Origin: Cydia pomonella
Lineage: Eukaryota; Arthropoda; Insecta; Lepidoptera; Tortricidae
Assembly (NCBI RefSeq): GCF_033807575.1
Contig: NC_084725.1
Location: 3,383,001-3,447,000, forward strand
Direction of reading: 5' to 3'
Length of the DNA: 64,000 bases
How positions within the stretch are numbered: the first letter of the stretch is position 1; the number at the start of each line of letters is the position of its first letter. Under the pieces are notes generated by a model. That model did no database searches and was not told the DNA's origin. It was given only the letters and a program-made list of their open reading frames with translations. A program made the translations under genes and the position numbers. Shown piece by piece: positions 10,350 through 21,044 of the stretch.

Positions 10350-11100
10350 AGTTACTAAAAGCCATTGCTGAAAGGATGTGTAGCTGTCATATACAAAAAC
10401 AATGGGTAGACAGTCTCAAAGGGTATGTCTTATGATAAATAGTTTCATGCCGCAGTAAAATAATGTGATTTGTAGTATTTAGTTTTAAAATATATTTTTA
10501 TAAAGTGTATGCTAATCTTAAGGTATTTATCTATGGGCCGCTAGTTGCCTGAAATAAATTATGATAGATAGACGGATAGATGGGGTGTTCTAAGAGAAAG
10601 TCGCTTTGAAAATGCTTTTGTCTTGTATGGCAGCTTCCTCAATCAACTGCGTAAAGCTCGAGAAAATACTGCTAAAAGGCTAGGCTAGATAATAGTTTTT
10701 ATAAAAGAAATATGTCTTTATGGGACCCATAACATTGAAGCAATACAAAAGTTAGAAATGAGAGTCAAATCTGACAATCGTTATCTACGCACGAAACGCC
10801 CCTTATTAAATGATACTTGATCGTGACGTCATGATTAAGTTTAATGCGTTTTGTTTGCATTGCATTTACAAAAAGAGGATCTTTCGAGTTTCAAGGATTA
10901 TGTTTTTAAAATACGTGTATATTACGTAGGTTTGTTTTATATTGATTTTTTGATTCTAGAAATAATAGTTGTATAACCTTAATATGTATGTAGGTAAGTA
11001 CTAAGTACATAAAAGGTACCGAAATAGGTCAGAAGAGCAGTAAATTCAATATTACTATACAGTATATCCAAAAAGAGCGCTATGATAAGTAAAAGTTCCT
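10350..11100. other. No recognisable feature
   Basis: AT-rich. Apart from a GATAGATAGACGGATAGAT simple repeat near 10561 I see nothing specific. Confidence 0.4.
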
Positions 11101-11102
11101 TT

Positions 11103-11485
11103 TTAGGGTTCAGTACCCAAAGGGTAAAACAGGAGCCTTTTTTTTTTTTTTTGTTATACTACGTCGGTGGCAAACAAGCATACGGCCCGCCTGATGGTAA
11201 GCAGTCTCCGTAGCCTATGTACGCCTGTAACTTCAGAGGAGTTACATGCGCGTTGCCGACCCTATACTCCCCCCCCCCCCTCTTTGAGCTCTATTTTTCT
11301 ATTTTTGAGCTATTACTAAGACTCCGCTGTCAGTACGTCTATCCGTCTGTCACCAGGCTGTATCTCGTAAACCGTGATAGTTAGTTGATATTTTCACAGA
11401 TGATGTATTACTGTTGCCGCAATAACAACAAATACTAAATACTACGGTACCCTAGATGGGCGAGTCCGGCTCGCATTTTGTCCGG
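11103..11485 (+). repeat. Lepidopteran 'GGGTTCCGTACCC' repeat, copy 2
   Basis: Begins 'TAGGGTTCAGTACCCAAAGG' and ends 'GGCGAGTCCGGCTCGC' with 'TTTTGTCCGG'. It is split by a reversed LINE 3' end at 11140-11310. Its right edge almost touches the satellite array that starts at 11499. Confidence 0.75.
11140..11310 (-). mobile_element. LINE 3' end, nested, reverse
   Basis: A poly-T run, then 'ATACTACGTCGGTGGCAAAC', 'GCCCGCCTGATGGTAAGC' and 'GTTACATGCGCGTTGCCGAC', then a C run at about 11270-11280. Same family as 8977-9157 in the other orientation and at another point of the same host repeat. Confidence 0.75.
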
Positions 11486-11498
11486 TATTATTTAAATA

Positions 11499-13549
11499 TA
11501 GGAGGCAAATGAGGAAAGCCCATGAACAGAGGTCGTACCTATCATAGTATAAGTAGATATATATGTACAAAGAAACAGCGGTATGTTAAGTAGAATCGAT
11601 TTTTTTTAAGTAGGAGCTAAACGAGCAGAACTCATGAACAGAGTTCGTATCATAAGATTTGTAGAGATGTACATAGAAATGGCGCTATGTTAAGTAGAAG
11701 TATTTTTTTAATTATAGGAGGCAAATGAGCAGAGCCCATGAACAGAGGTTGTATCATAGGGTAAGTAGATATGTACAAAGAAATGGCACTATGTTAAGTA
11801 GATTTTTTTTTTTAATATATGAGGCAAACGAGCAGTGCCCACGAACAGAGCTCGTATCAGAAGATTTATAGAGATGTACAAAGGAATGGCGTTATGTTAA
11901 GTAGAAGTATTTTTTTAAATATAGGAGGCAAACGAGCAGAACCCATGAACAGAGCTCATATCATAAGATTTGTAGAGATGTACAAAGGAATGGCGTTATG
12001 TTAAGTAGAAGTATTTTTTTTAAATACAGGAGGCAAACGAGCAGAGCCCATGAACAGAGGTCGTATCATAAGATTTGTAGATATGTACATAGAAATGGCG
12101 CTATGTTAAGTAGAAGTATTTTTTTAAATATAGGAGGCAAATGAGCAGAGCCCATGAACAGAGGTTGTATCAAAGGATAAGTAGATATGTACAAAGAAAT
12201 GGCACTATGTTAAGTAGATTTTTTTTTAATATAGGAGGCAAACGAGCAGAGCGTACGAACAGAGCTCGTATCAGAAGATTTATAGAGATGTACAAAGGAA
12301 TGGCGTTATGTTAAGTAGAAGTATTTTTTTTAATATAGGAGGCAAACGAGCAGAACCCATGAACAGAGCTCATATCATAAGATTTGTAGAGATGTACAAA
12401 GGAATGGCGTTATGTTAAGTAGAAGTATTTTTTTTAAATACAGGAGGCAAACGAGCAGAACCCATGAACAGAGGTCGTATCATAAGATTTGTAGATATGT
12501 ACATAGAAATGGCGCTATGTTAAGTAGAAGTATTTTTTTTAATATAGGAGGCAAATGAGGAGAGCCCATGAACAGAGGTTGTATCATAGGATAAGTAGAT
12601 ATGTACAAAGAAATGGCACTATGTTAAGTAGATTTTTTTTTTAATATAGGAGGCAAACGAGCAGAGCCCACGAACAGAACTCGTATCAGAAGATTTATAG
12701 AGATGTACAAAGGAATGGCGTTATGTTAAGTAGAAGTATTTTTTTTAATATAGGAGGCAAACGAGCAGAACCCATGAACAGAGCTCATATCATAAGATTT
12801 GTAGAGATGTACAAAGGAATGGCGTTATGTTAAGTAGAAGTATTTTTTTAAATACAGGAGGCAAACGAGCAGAGCCCATGAACAGAGGTCGTATCATAAG
12901 ATTTGTAGATATGTACATAGAATTGGCGCTATGTTAAGTAGAAGTATTTTTTTTAATATAGGAGGCAAATGAGCAGAGCCCATGAACAGAGGTTGTATCA
13001 TAGGATAAGTAGATATGTACAAAGAAATGGCACTATGTTAAGTAGATTTTTTTTTTTATATAGGAGGCAAACGAGCAGAGCCCACGAACAGAGCTCGTAT
13101 CAGAAGATTTATAGAGATGTACAAAGGAATGGCGTTATGTTAAGAAGAAGTATTTTTTTAATATAGGAGGCAAACGAGCAGAACCCATGAACAGAGTTCA
13201 TATCATAAGATTTGTAGAGATGTACAAAGGAATGGCGTTATGTTAAGTAGAAGTATTTTTTTAAATACAGGAGGCAAACGAGCAGAGCCCATGAACAGAG
13301 GTCGTATCTTAAGATTTGTAGATATGTACATAGAAATGGCGCTATGTTAAGTAGAAGTATTTTTAAAAATATAGGAGGCATAAGATCAGAGCCCATGAAC
13401 AGAGCTCGTATCAGAAGATTTATGGAGATGTACAAAGGAATGGCGTTATGTTAAGTAGAAGTATTTTTTTTTTAAATATAGGAGGCAAACGAGCAGAACC
13501 CATGAACAGAGCTCATATCATAAGATTTGTAGAGATGTACAAAGGAATG
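11499..13549. repeat. Satellite array, ~104-bp monomers in four-monomer higher-order repeats
   Basis: About 19.7 monomers, each starting TAGGAGGCAAACGAGCAG and ending in a T run. Starts: 11499, 11611, 11715, 11819, 11922, 12027, 12131, 12232, 12336, 12441, 12545, 12647, 12751, 12855, 12959, 13061, 13164, 13268, 13372, 13479. From 11715 they follow a fixed order of four types: A (AGGTTGTATCATAGG, ends without GAAGTA), B (GCTCGTATCAGAAG), C (GCTCATATCATAAG), D (AGGTCGTATCATAAG with GTACATAG). The ABCD unit is 412-416 bp and occurs four times in full. The array then ends with a B-like and a partial C monomer. Frames inside it are repeats of one another and not genes. Confidence 0.93.
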
Positions 13550-15530
13550 TATGACCTATTATTCACCTCGTAAATTATTTGCAGGTGACTAAATAAACAC
13601 CCTGTATATATTTGTTGTTGTATCAACAAATCAAGCATTTACATTAAAAAAGTGAGTGACATTTAATTAAGTGGAACTGCTGATGAAGACCAGACGGAAC
13701 ACCTCAACTACGCGTATTTCACGTTTGGCGATATCTTCTTCGTTACGATTGTTCTGCAAGTTATTTTTTAAGCTTCATTTTAGTCAAGATCTATTTCTGA
13801 TAATGGATCCCAGGTATAATGGATGAAACTCTTCAAATATTTTACATATAGTATCTTTTTATATTTGCATTTAAACAGTGCTATTTGGTGAAACGTGTTC
13901 ATGAAGATTAGAATATAACTTCTCCTTGACAAGTATTTTACGAGTTAGGGCTTAGGTATATTATATGGGCTTACCTACGGGCTATTGTTTTTCATTCAAT
14001 AGTTTACATATGTGAAAGAGAAAGTATAACAATATGCTTGTTAGACTAAAATAGCTTTAGTTTTGTTAATTTCAAAAACTTAGTAGGTGATAATTATAAC
14101 ATAGGTATAGAATCTTCAAAAATAAAACAGTAGATACAAAGCAGGTGTTATTGGCCCGTCTTTATATATAGAAAATCGATGGCATGATTCCTAGGAACAG
14201 ATCTTCGTATGTGTTATAGTTTCAAACTTTCCCATACTGAACGATCTAAATAGGCCACCATGTATACCCTACGGAACATTTTATTTCGTTGGATGAATTT
14301 AGGGTGTAGGGTAATGGGAGGCATGTTTGAACTTACCAATGAATGTACCCAAATATCTCCAAAACGTATTAAACGAATTAGTTGCAGTTTTCAATAGTGT
14401 AAAATAATTGGTGTATTTATCGTATCTCCTGTTATAAATGTTTTAATTTTTTAAAGGTTCAAGCTATAGGTATATACCCTAACAGTAAGCTACACAGATA
14501 ACTGACCAGACGGGCCTGCAAACAAGTTTCTTTGCAGGGGGATACAAGTGGAGAAACTACCCAATTATGAGCTACTTACTGAAAACTATCATTAATAGAC
14601 AATTGTAAGGATATTTAACATTGCCAAAATAAGGTTAAAGGTGCCCTCTAGTAGTACTTAGTCGATATTGTGATACAATGAATGGTATTAAAAACATTTT
14701 TCTTTTTTCATATACCTACTATGGACATTCCTCGATGGCACCAAGCTGCAACTGGAAAGCGATGATCACACGGCAAATAAAATCGTGAAGACTGTAGCAG
14801 CCACGTCTAAAAAGGATGAATGTATCCACATTCAATATTTTTTATTTATTTTTTGTTTGATATGTAAAAATGCACGTCAATAAGGTGGCAAACTATTATT
14901 AACAGAGACCGGAATTATTGTGGCATTCTTGAACTGTCATAGAGAGTTCTCATTTATCGACTTCGGGTACACATATATCGATACAACGTAGAACACAAAA
15001 TATTAAAAAGTTATAAAGTTAATGGATATTTGACTGTAAAAGAAGTAACTGCTTTTTTGCATTTCTTTTTACTTATTAAAAAATAGCTATATAGTTAGGG
15101 AGTACAAGTCCAGTAAGGGTTGCTAGATCGCATCTCTCCAGCAACTCTTACTGAGTTTCAACATAATTACTTATATTTTCAAGAAATGAGAGGGGTAAAA
15201 AATTATAACTAACCATATTATTCTCAAAATGTTGGATTGTTTTAAGCATGACATCAGTGGAATACATTTTGAGCGCTGCGATTCGGTGGTTAACAGTCAT
15301 AGTCGGTCTTTCGCATGTATTGCCGTTATTCTTTAAAAACGCATGGGAAAGTTACTTACATTTTATTCACAAGAAATGCAAAGTAATTTAATCATTCAAA
15401 TTTTGAAATATTTTATCACCTAGGAATGTAAAATTAACGACGACGACGACTTGTGATGATTTTGAAGTTTAAATATTTTTTGGCGTTGGTGTGGTAATTA
15501 TACATTAATTCATAACGAGTTCAATTATTC
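13550..15530. other. No recognisable feature
   Basis: Nearly 2 kb of AT-rich sequence. A short (ACG)n run lies at about 15436-15450. I see no gene, long inverted repeat or known repeat. Confidence 0.4.
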
Positions 15531-15643
15531 ACAACCAGTGGCAGTAAATTAAAACACGATCGAAAGGAGTGTTTTAAATCGAAACGAGTTGCCAATTATC
15601 TATTCGCACATATACAACGTTTTAAAATACATATGGCACTTTA

Positions 15644-16921
15644 GCAGTTGTAGTATTCTTCGACATGTCTATGGCATTTGATTTCGTATCACATGACCTA
15701 CTAATTAAAAAGCTTCATAATCTTGGGATGAGAGGGCCGGCTCTACAATGGCTCAAGTCATATTTAAGTAATCGACAGCAATGTGTTGAGATAAGAAGCT
15801 CTGTAAACTCAACCATAGTTCATCATAGGTCTTCGTACATGGAAATTAGCCAAGGAGTGCCGCAGGGTAGTGTACTAGGACCACTCCTTTTCCTGCTATA
15901 TATAAATGACCTACCAGATATAACTACACATCAATGTACGCTATTTGCTGACGACATATCAATTCTAGTAACATGTAATGATGAAATGCAATACAATAAT
16001 GACATTAATAATACTATACAATCCATAATCGAATGGCTTGAATTCAATAATTTATCTATAAATCTTAGTAAAACTCAATTTATCCAATTCCGTAGTGTGA
16101 GAAACAACGGAAAGTTGTTAGATGTCCGACACAATAACACACAAATTAAGGAAGTTGATACTGTAAAATTCTTAGGAATCACTTTAGACATGAATTGTAG
16201 TTGGAAAAACCATATACACACAGTGTGTGACAAGCTGTTGAAATTTGCATATGTTCTGAATCGACTTCGCAACATATCTGGTTGGAACACAGTACTAATG
16301 GCGTATCACGGATATGTTGCGTCTCAGTTAAGATATGGACTCCTTTTATGGGGAAATTCCAGTGACGTGGTTAGGGCTTTTATAGCACAAAAAAAGTGCT
16401 TAAGGGCAATGTGTGGGGTACCACAACGGGAATCATGTAGACCACTATTTGCAAAGTATGAAATTTTGACATTACCATGTATGTATATTTTTGAAGCAGC
16501 TGTTTTTGTAAAAAAATGCCCGTATCTTTTCAAACAAGCTAAAGATGTATATTATAGAAACACAAGAAACCCGAACCGACTTGTAATTGATTTTGTTCCC
16601 AGTAGTGCCCTTTTCATGAAAAGTAGTTATTATATGTGTATACGAATATTTAATGCTCTTCCAGATAATGTTAAGGATCTCCCTCTTAATTCATTTAAAG
16701 CACAACTTTATCGTTGGCTGAAAACAAAGATGTTTTATACTACAGATGACCTGTTTTGCATGTTAGATACGTAATATTAAGTATAAGTTAGATAGTTATT
16801 AAGTTAAGTGTACATTTGCATGCTAAACTAGCAAAATATGTTTTTGTACTGATATACGTTACCCTTGCCATCTCATTGTACCATATTTTAAGCAAATAAA
16901 GAATATTACATTACATTACAT
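15644..16921 (+). mobile_element. 5'-truncated CR1/Jockey-group LINE
   Basis: Starts inside the reverse transcriptase and runs through the stop at 16774 and a 3' UTR to an AATAAAG signal and an ATTACATTACATTACAT tail at about 16905-16921. Comparison with the empty copy at 7270-7625 puts the left edge at 15643/15644 and the right edge within a few bases of 16921. Any target duplication is at most the 2 bp TA. Typical of target-primed insertion with 5' truncation. Confidence 0.85.
15665..16774 (+). CDS. Non-LTR retrotransposon reverse transcriptase, C-terminal part
   Basis: 369 codons without a stop. The frame enters at motif A (MAFDFVSH; the codons just before 15665 encode VVVFFD, which supplies the first aspartate). 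It has QGVPQGSVLGPLL at residues 63-75 and the catalytic FADD at 94-97, followed by the thumb region. The C-terminus is complete, with a TAA stop at 16772-16774. Missing are the endonuclease and the reverse transcriptase fingers, lost by 5' truncation; the copy cannot retrotranspose by itself. The lack of stops suggests a fairly young insertion. The first ATG is simply the first methionine in the fragment, not a true start. The QGVPQGSVLGPLLFLLYIND pattern places it in the CR1/L2/Jockey group; the exact clade is open. Confidence 0.85.
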   Translation: MSMAFDFVSHDLLIKKLHNLGMRGPALQWLKSYLSNRQQCVEIRSSVNSTIVHHRSSYMEISQGVPQGSVLGPLLFLLYINDLPDITTHQCTLFADDISILVTCNDEMQYNNDINNTIQSIIEWLEFNNLSINLSKTQFIQFRSVRNNGKLLDVRHNNTQIKEVDTVKFLGITLDMNCSWKNHIHTVCDKLLKFAYVLNRLRNISGWNTVLMAYHGYVASQLRYGLLLWGNSSDVVRAFIAQKKCLRAMCGVPQRESCRPLFAKYEILTLPCMYIFEAAVFVKKCPYLFKQAKDVYYRNTRNPNRLVIDFVPSSALFMKSSYYMCIRIFNALPDNVKDLPLNSFKAQLYRWLKTKMFYTTDDLFCMLDT

Positions 16922-17293
16922 AAATTTTCGACATAGGCGCGTAAAGTGCTAATTAACGCCCTAGTGCGGTAAAGTAGTACCATATGTACTATAAAAAATG
17001 TTGTGTTTCAGTCGTTAGAAAAAATTGTTTAACCCTCGAGTCTTCAAACCCCCGAAACGCTCAAGATTTCCACTTCTCTAAAATACATAACTGTTTTAGC
17101 CAAAAATATTAACTGTTGAACTATATTGAAGGCCCGGTTCACATTGAGTGGCTGCACCACTGTGCACATACAAAGTTTATATTAACTGTAAATGTTTTGA
17201 CCACATTATTTTCAATATTTCTCGATTTTTAGCGAGGTAAATTTTTTTTGATGTCATGTACCAAATAATACAAAAAAGGTACTAAAACTGGGA

Positions 17294-17375
17294 GTAAGCG
17301 TCAGGATGTCAGGACCATGATAGCTATTTATATCGTTATAAATAGCTATCATGGTCCTGACATCCTGACACTTAC
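17294..17375. repeat. Near-perfect hairpin, 39-bp arms
   Basis: Arms 17294-17332 and 17337-17375 pair at 38 of 39 positions around a 4-nt loop TCGT. Arm sequence includes GTCAGGATGTCAGGACC. No TIR-type target duplication is obvious. It could be a short palindromic MITE or a source of double-stranded RNA. Confidence 0.85.
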
Positions 17376-17393
17376 GATACTACAATACATTAA

Positions 17394-17510
17394 GGGCTAT
17401 AACCGCGAACCACTTCATTAGTTCATCTATTCGCCTCTCTATCACTGCGCGATCTTTCTTTGTGCGAAAGAGAGGCACATAGGCTTCCCCCTGACGAAAT
17501 TATACGTTCC
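17394..17510. mobile_element. 'Accgcgaa' MITE, decayed copy
   Basis: Left end GGGCTATAACCGCGAACCAC is shared with 48778-48886. An inner palindrome (CGCCTCTCTATCACTGCGCG against GCGAAAGAGAGGC) is retained, but the right terminus is not recognisable. Confidence 0.5.
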
Positions 17511-17647
17511 ACGTCTTAATCATTAATTTAAGAACAATAAAACATACGAAGAGTATTATTGTATTATTTCAGTAGTTACAGTAATAATAGGCATAAAATA
17601 GGCAATATTACGCAAAACTCTGCGTAGAGGGCGTTACTAACGCACAC

Positions 17648-17760
17648 GGGGCCTACCGCGAAATGGAAAATCTAAATTGTGGTTTCTGCCTCCATCACTC
17701 TTGCATATTCGATAGACAGAGAGGCAGATAGGTAACGAAATTTCGTTTCGCGTTAGACCA
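17648..17760. mobile_element. 'Accgcgaa' MITE copy
   Basis: Ends GGGGCCTACCGCGAAATGG and TTTCGTTTCGCGTTAGACC are imperfect inverted repeats. The interior has a CTGCCTC / GAGGCAG palindrome. Same family as 20476-20591 and 48778-48886. Confidence 0.7.
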
Positions 17761-17769
17761 TCTGTAACC

Positions 17770-18515
17770 AAAACGCCTTGATGCATCAATGCCATAGTGA
17801 AAACTTGTCAAAAAACTGTTTAAGGCATAGTATGCATAAGTTACTCTCAGGTTTATAATACATGCTAGTGCTGCTCTCTACAGCCTGAAAAAATGTATGG
17901 CCTATCTATTTCAGGAGAATGCATCGTACGCGAGCAGTTACCAATAATATCGCCAACGACAGATTGCAAATGAAATATAGGCACCTTTATGAGTAATTCA
18001 ATAACTGCACTGAAATATGATGTTCGTGTACTCTCTGCAGGCAGATTTACAGAAGATCAGTTGGACTCTAAATTAAGTAAAAGAAATAGTTTCCCGTAAT
18101 CTTCAAATTTATTAACGAGATATTTCATTATATATAACTTCGTACGAAATGAAAAGTAATACGTGGGAATATGAGAAAAAATTAGTATATTTATATTAAT
18201 TTATAACCTACATGCTCATTAATGAATAATTTTTACAAGCAGTAACATTACTAGATATCTCATTTAATATAATCCGACTAAATTACATTTCCGCAACACC
18301 TCCGTATTTCACAAAATAAATCAAGACATTATGCAACTTATATAATTTTGACGTATATATCCGAGTCGCCCGTGTTGCGACCGTTGCGACTTTCATTTAG
18401 TAACACCTAACATGGAAAAGTAAATAATAAAGACTGAATCTTCATGGATACCGCGTTGTTCGGGAAATATATATAGGTCAAATAAATACTTAACTAAGTT
18501 GCTTGTAATAAACCT
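17770..18515. other. No recognisable feature
   Basis: AT-rich; no coding frame or repeat that I recognise. Confidence 0.4.
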
Positions 18516-18520
18516 AGCGT

Positions 18521-18645
18521 AGATAGATAGATAGATAGATGTATAAATAGAATACTCTTTATTGGAACACCTCAGCAAAAAGATACAAAAGAAAATAAAA
18601 AACAAACAATTGATTAAATGTAGAGGCAGGCAACAGGCGGCTACG
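18521..18645 (-). repeat. LINE 3' end with (GATA)n tail
   Basis: Reading on the minus strand, a 3' UTR with CCGCCTGTTGCCTGCC leads to AATAAAGAGTATTC and a (TATC)n tail, seen on plus as TAGATAGATAGATAGATAG. The layout resembles 50415-50650. Confidence 0.55.
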
Positions 18646-18659
18646 TAACGACTTATATA

Positions 18660-19250
18660 TACTTATAGTAAGTTATTCTTTTGTTATATAATTTATTTCA
18701 TTGTCAATAATATGATAATCCGACGATATGTACGAAACGGCAGTATTTAGTTCTTAAAGCTCTGCTTCTTCTGAACATTTTTTTATTCCACTTCATTTAC
18801 TATTAAAATTGGTAACAAATTCTTAGGCAACTTGTCTGGCGCTATCAACTATCTCAAGTAAAATGTGGAGACAGCGTGACTAAAATAAATATAAGTACTA
18901 TTTTTTATTGCTTTCCACAAAACCGGCAATATGTAGAATTGTGTAGCTTTATTTACAGAAATTTGGTTTCATATAGAGATTGGCAGTCATTGTTAATTAA
19001 CTTCTCTCTGCGCCGAGTAAAATATAACCCGACCAAGTAATGTATTGGCTATACCATCCATATTTAACAAACAAATTTATGACGTTTTGTAACCTTCTTA
19101 TTTTGGCAAATATATACCGACACATCCGAGCATGCACATTGCGAAGGGTGGTATTCTGGTTTTTCATCTTTCCAATATCTTGGTCCAATGTGTATTTGCG
19201 TCTGACATTTTGCTTAATGAGAGAGTGAGACGCAATGCACATTGGACAAA
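18660..19250. other. No recognisable gene
   Basis: Mostly AT-rich. Between 19130 and 19250 there is a loose inverted pair ('CGAGCATGCACATTGCGAAG' against 'GCAATGCACATTGG'), too weak to call. Confidence 0.35.
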
Positions 19251-19254
19251 GATC

Positions 19255-19475
19255 TTAGACTAGTGGAATATCACCCGAAAGGAAGAATTGAGTCACCGGG
19301 TGGCCCGGAGGCTCCGGGAAGTCCGATTTTTGCTCATAGCATGACCGGCTAGTCTCCGGTCCGAGCCCGCACCGGGCCACTACAGAGCTCCGGTGATGAC
19401 GTAATGCTTTCCATAGAAAACGAAGCGCCGGAAGCTCCGGCCCGGCCCTGCCCCTGTGTAGCGTGAGTCAACCTT
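19255..19475 (-). repeat. GC-rich dispersed repeat, copy 2
   Basis: On the minus strand it starts GGTTGACTCACGCTACACAG and continues GGGCCGGAGCTTCCGGCGC. Shares its start with 6694-6830. I recall this family from lepidopteran genomes; it has no coding capacity. Confidence 0.65.
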
Positions 19476-19587
19476 AAACCGTTGAAACGATTTACATGAA
19501 ATATGGTATAGAAGATAGTTCTGAATCCCAAAAAGGGTATAGTTGCTTTTTATTAACTTACAATGTATTTATTGTATGTTTGCACGG

Positions 19588-20335
19588 GTCAAATCTTGCT
19601 TGATAAATTTGACCCACTTCCCGGTTTCCGATGAAGCTGAAAATTTGCATGAATTTGTAAGATGGGTGACAATACAATACAGGGTGATTCATGAGACGTG
19701 AGCGGGACCAAGCCTACACAATCAGTAAATGTTAATGAATCGTTCACCGTCATATTTAAGTAAAACAATTACGCTTATTTCTGTTATCTAACTTTTTTAA
19801 AGGACAAATTTGATTATCTACAATCATGGACACCCTACAACACTTAATTAACAAAGATAAAACCTCTTTAACCGTTATAACAGCAGTTTGATTATGAAGA
19901 AAATAAAATACACTTGAGTGAGATACGATTTTTCAAAAGTAACCTGATTCCGATGACATTCAATTTGACATTTGTTATGGATGAAACAAAGAGGGTGGCC
20001 ATAAATGTCGTATTTAAATTATAAAAAAAAATTTGAACAGTAAAAATTAAATTAACGTTAATCTCACAAATACTGGTACGAAACAGTTGCGTATAACTTA
20101 CTGAATACGCAGGCTTGACCCTGCTCACGTCTACTGAATCATCCTGTATTATGATACCATCGATCTGATCTCATGGTGGAGACAGAAAGTGGCCATAGGA
20201 ACTCTGTGATAAAATAACGCAACCTAATTGTGTTTGAGGTTGATATAATTGTCCTGATGAGTATTATTTGCCTGTGGAAAGAAAAGTACAGTCAGTGATA
20301 AAAGTTCATGTACCAAAAATGTTTTTTTTTTGCCA
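19588..20335 (-). repeat. Dispersed repeat split by a TA-flanked TIR element
   Basis: Two parts, 19588-19679 and 20147-20335, align in order with the reverse strand of 57835-58095 (for example 'TTTGACCCACTTCCCG', 'GGAGACAGAAAGTGGCC', 'GTGCCTGTGGAAAG' with one mismatch, 'ACAGTCAGTGATAAAAG'). The second copy has no insertion. Confidence 0.8.
19680..20146. mobile_element. 467-bp TIR element with TA duplication
   Basis: Inverted ends CAGGGTGATTCATGAGACG and CGTCTACTGAATCATCCTG, about 35 bp with a few mismatches, flanked by TA at 19678-19679 and 20147-20148. The empty site is visible at 57835-58095 as GCAATATTATGATGG on its minus strand. No transposase; the 78-codon frame inside has no motif. Tc1/mariner-like by target site. 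Confidence 0.85.
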
Positions 20336-20475
20336 AATCTTATTGTAAACCAATTGGCGTGCAGAAGCTAGTTGTTTTTTAAATAAAAAACAAAACCAGT
20401 AATAAATAGCCTGGCTATTTTATATGGTATTTTTGTGTACGCGAACCGATTTACATAAAAATGTCTTTCAGACAA

Positions 20476-20591
20476 CAGAGGGTCTACCGCGAATCACGTT
20501 CGACGTGTTGCCTCTCTGTAGCACTTGTAAATTCGTACGTAAGTGTGACAGGGAGGGAACACGTCGAACGTGGTTCGCGGTAGGTCCTCTG
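20476..20591. mobile_element. 'Accgcgaa' MITE, best copy
   Basis: 116-bp palindrome: CAGAGGGTCTACCGCGAATC pairs with GGTTCGCGGTAGGTCCTCTG, and CACGTTCGACGTGTT pairs with AACACGTCGAACGTG further in. Widespread palindromic element in Lepidoptera as I recall it. The 62-codon frame over it is not a gene. Confidence 0.85.
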
Positions 20592-20599
20592 ATGGATAA

Positions 20600-21040
20600 C
20601 AAACTCAACTAAAACCTTGACCAAACCATTTGCATATTTTATTCAACCAATTTAGAACCTTATTTCGATAAAATAAGGTGTATTTAACTCCTTAGCTGTA
20701 TCTTCTTTAGGTAAATAATTGCTCGTTTGAGAACGTGTATCGATTTGGGGATGATTCAAGATTATTTCGGGCACGTCTTCTTTTGGGCGGTGCGAACTAT
20801 TAGGTTAAGATTTTCGGGTTTCCATGGAACCCCGATATAGTTTACGAGTACTTAACTAAATTCTTTAAATTGAACTATTGGATTACCAAGAGAGAGTAGG
20901 CAAAATACTCTTTTGGTCAAACTCGTGGTAAGTAAACTGGTGGTGATTACGGCAAATTCAAAATTTAGCAATAGAAGTATAGTTTTCAAAATGTTGCAAT
21001 AGAAGTAAAACACTTTATTGCAATGTCAAATTATTTTCGT
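20600..21040. other. No recognisable feature
   Basis: AT-rich sequence, no gene or known repeat seen. Confidence 0.4.
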
Positions 21041-21044
21041 TGTC

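Larger units (their letters stand above)
15540..17000 (+). repeat. Dispersed repeat copy split by a LINE
   Basis: The left part 15540-15643 ('AAATTAAAACACGATCGAAA', 'GTGTTTTAAATCGAAACG') and right part 16921-17000 ('GCGTAAAGTGCTAATTAACG', 'TAGTGCGGTAAAGTAG') are together collinear with the core of 7270-7625. The LINE 15644-16921 separates them. Confidence 0.8.

Noticed and set aside
11819..13435. Small frames (60-65 codons) inside the satellite
   Set aside because: They repeat each other with the monomer, cross T runs and have no independent protein character.
11499..13549. CRISPR-like array
   Set aside because: Whole monomers are repeated without unique spacers, and the context is eukaryotic; it is a satellite. 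The same holds for 23681-24104.
17294..17375. Calling the hairpin a microRNA
   Set aside because: Arms are too perfectly paired and there is no expression evidence; reported as a hairpin only.
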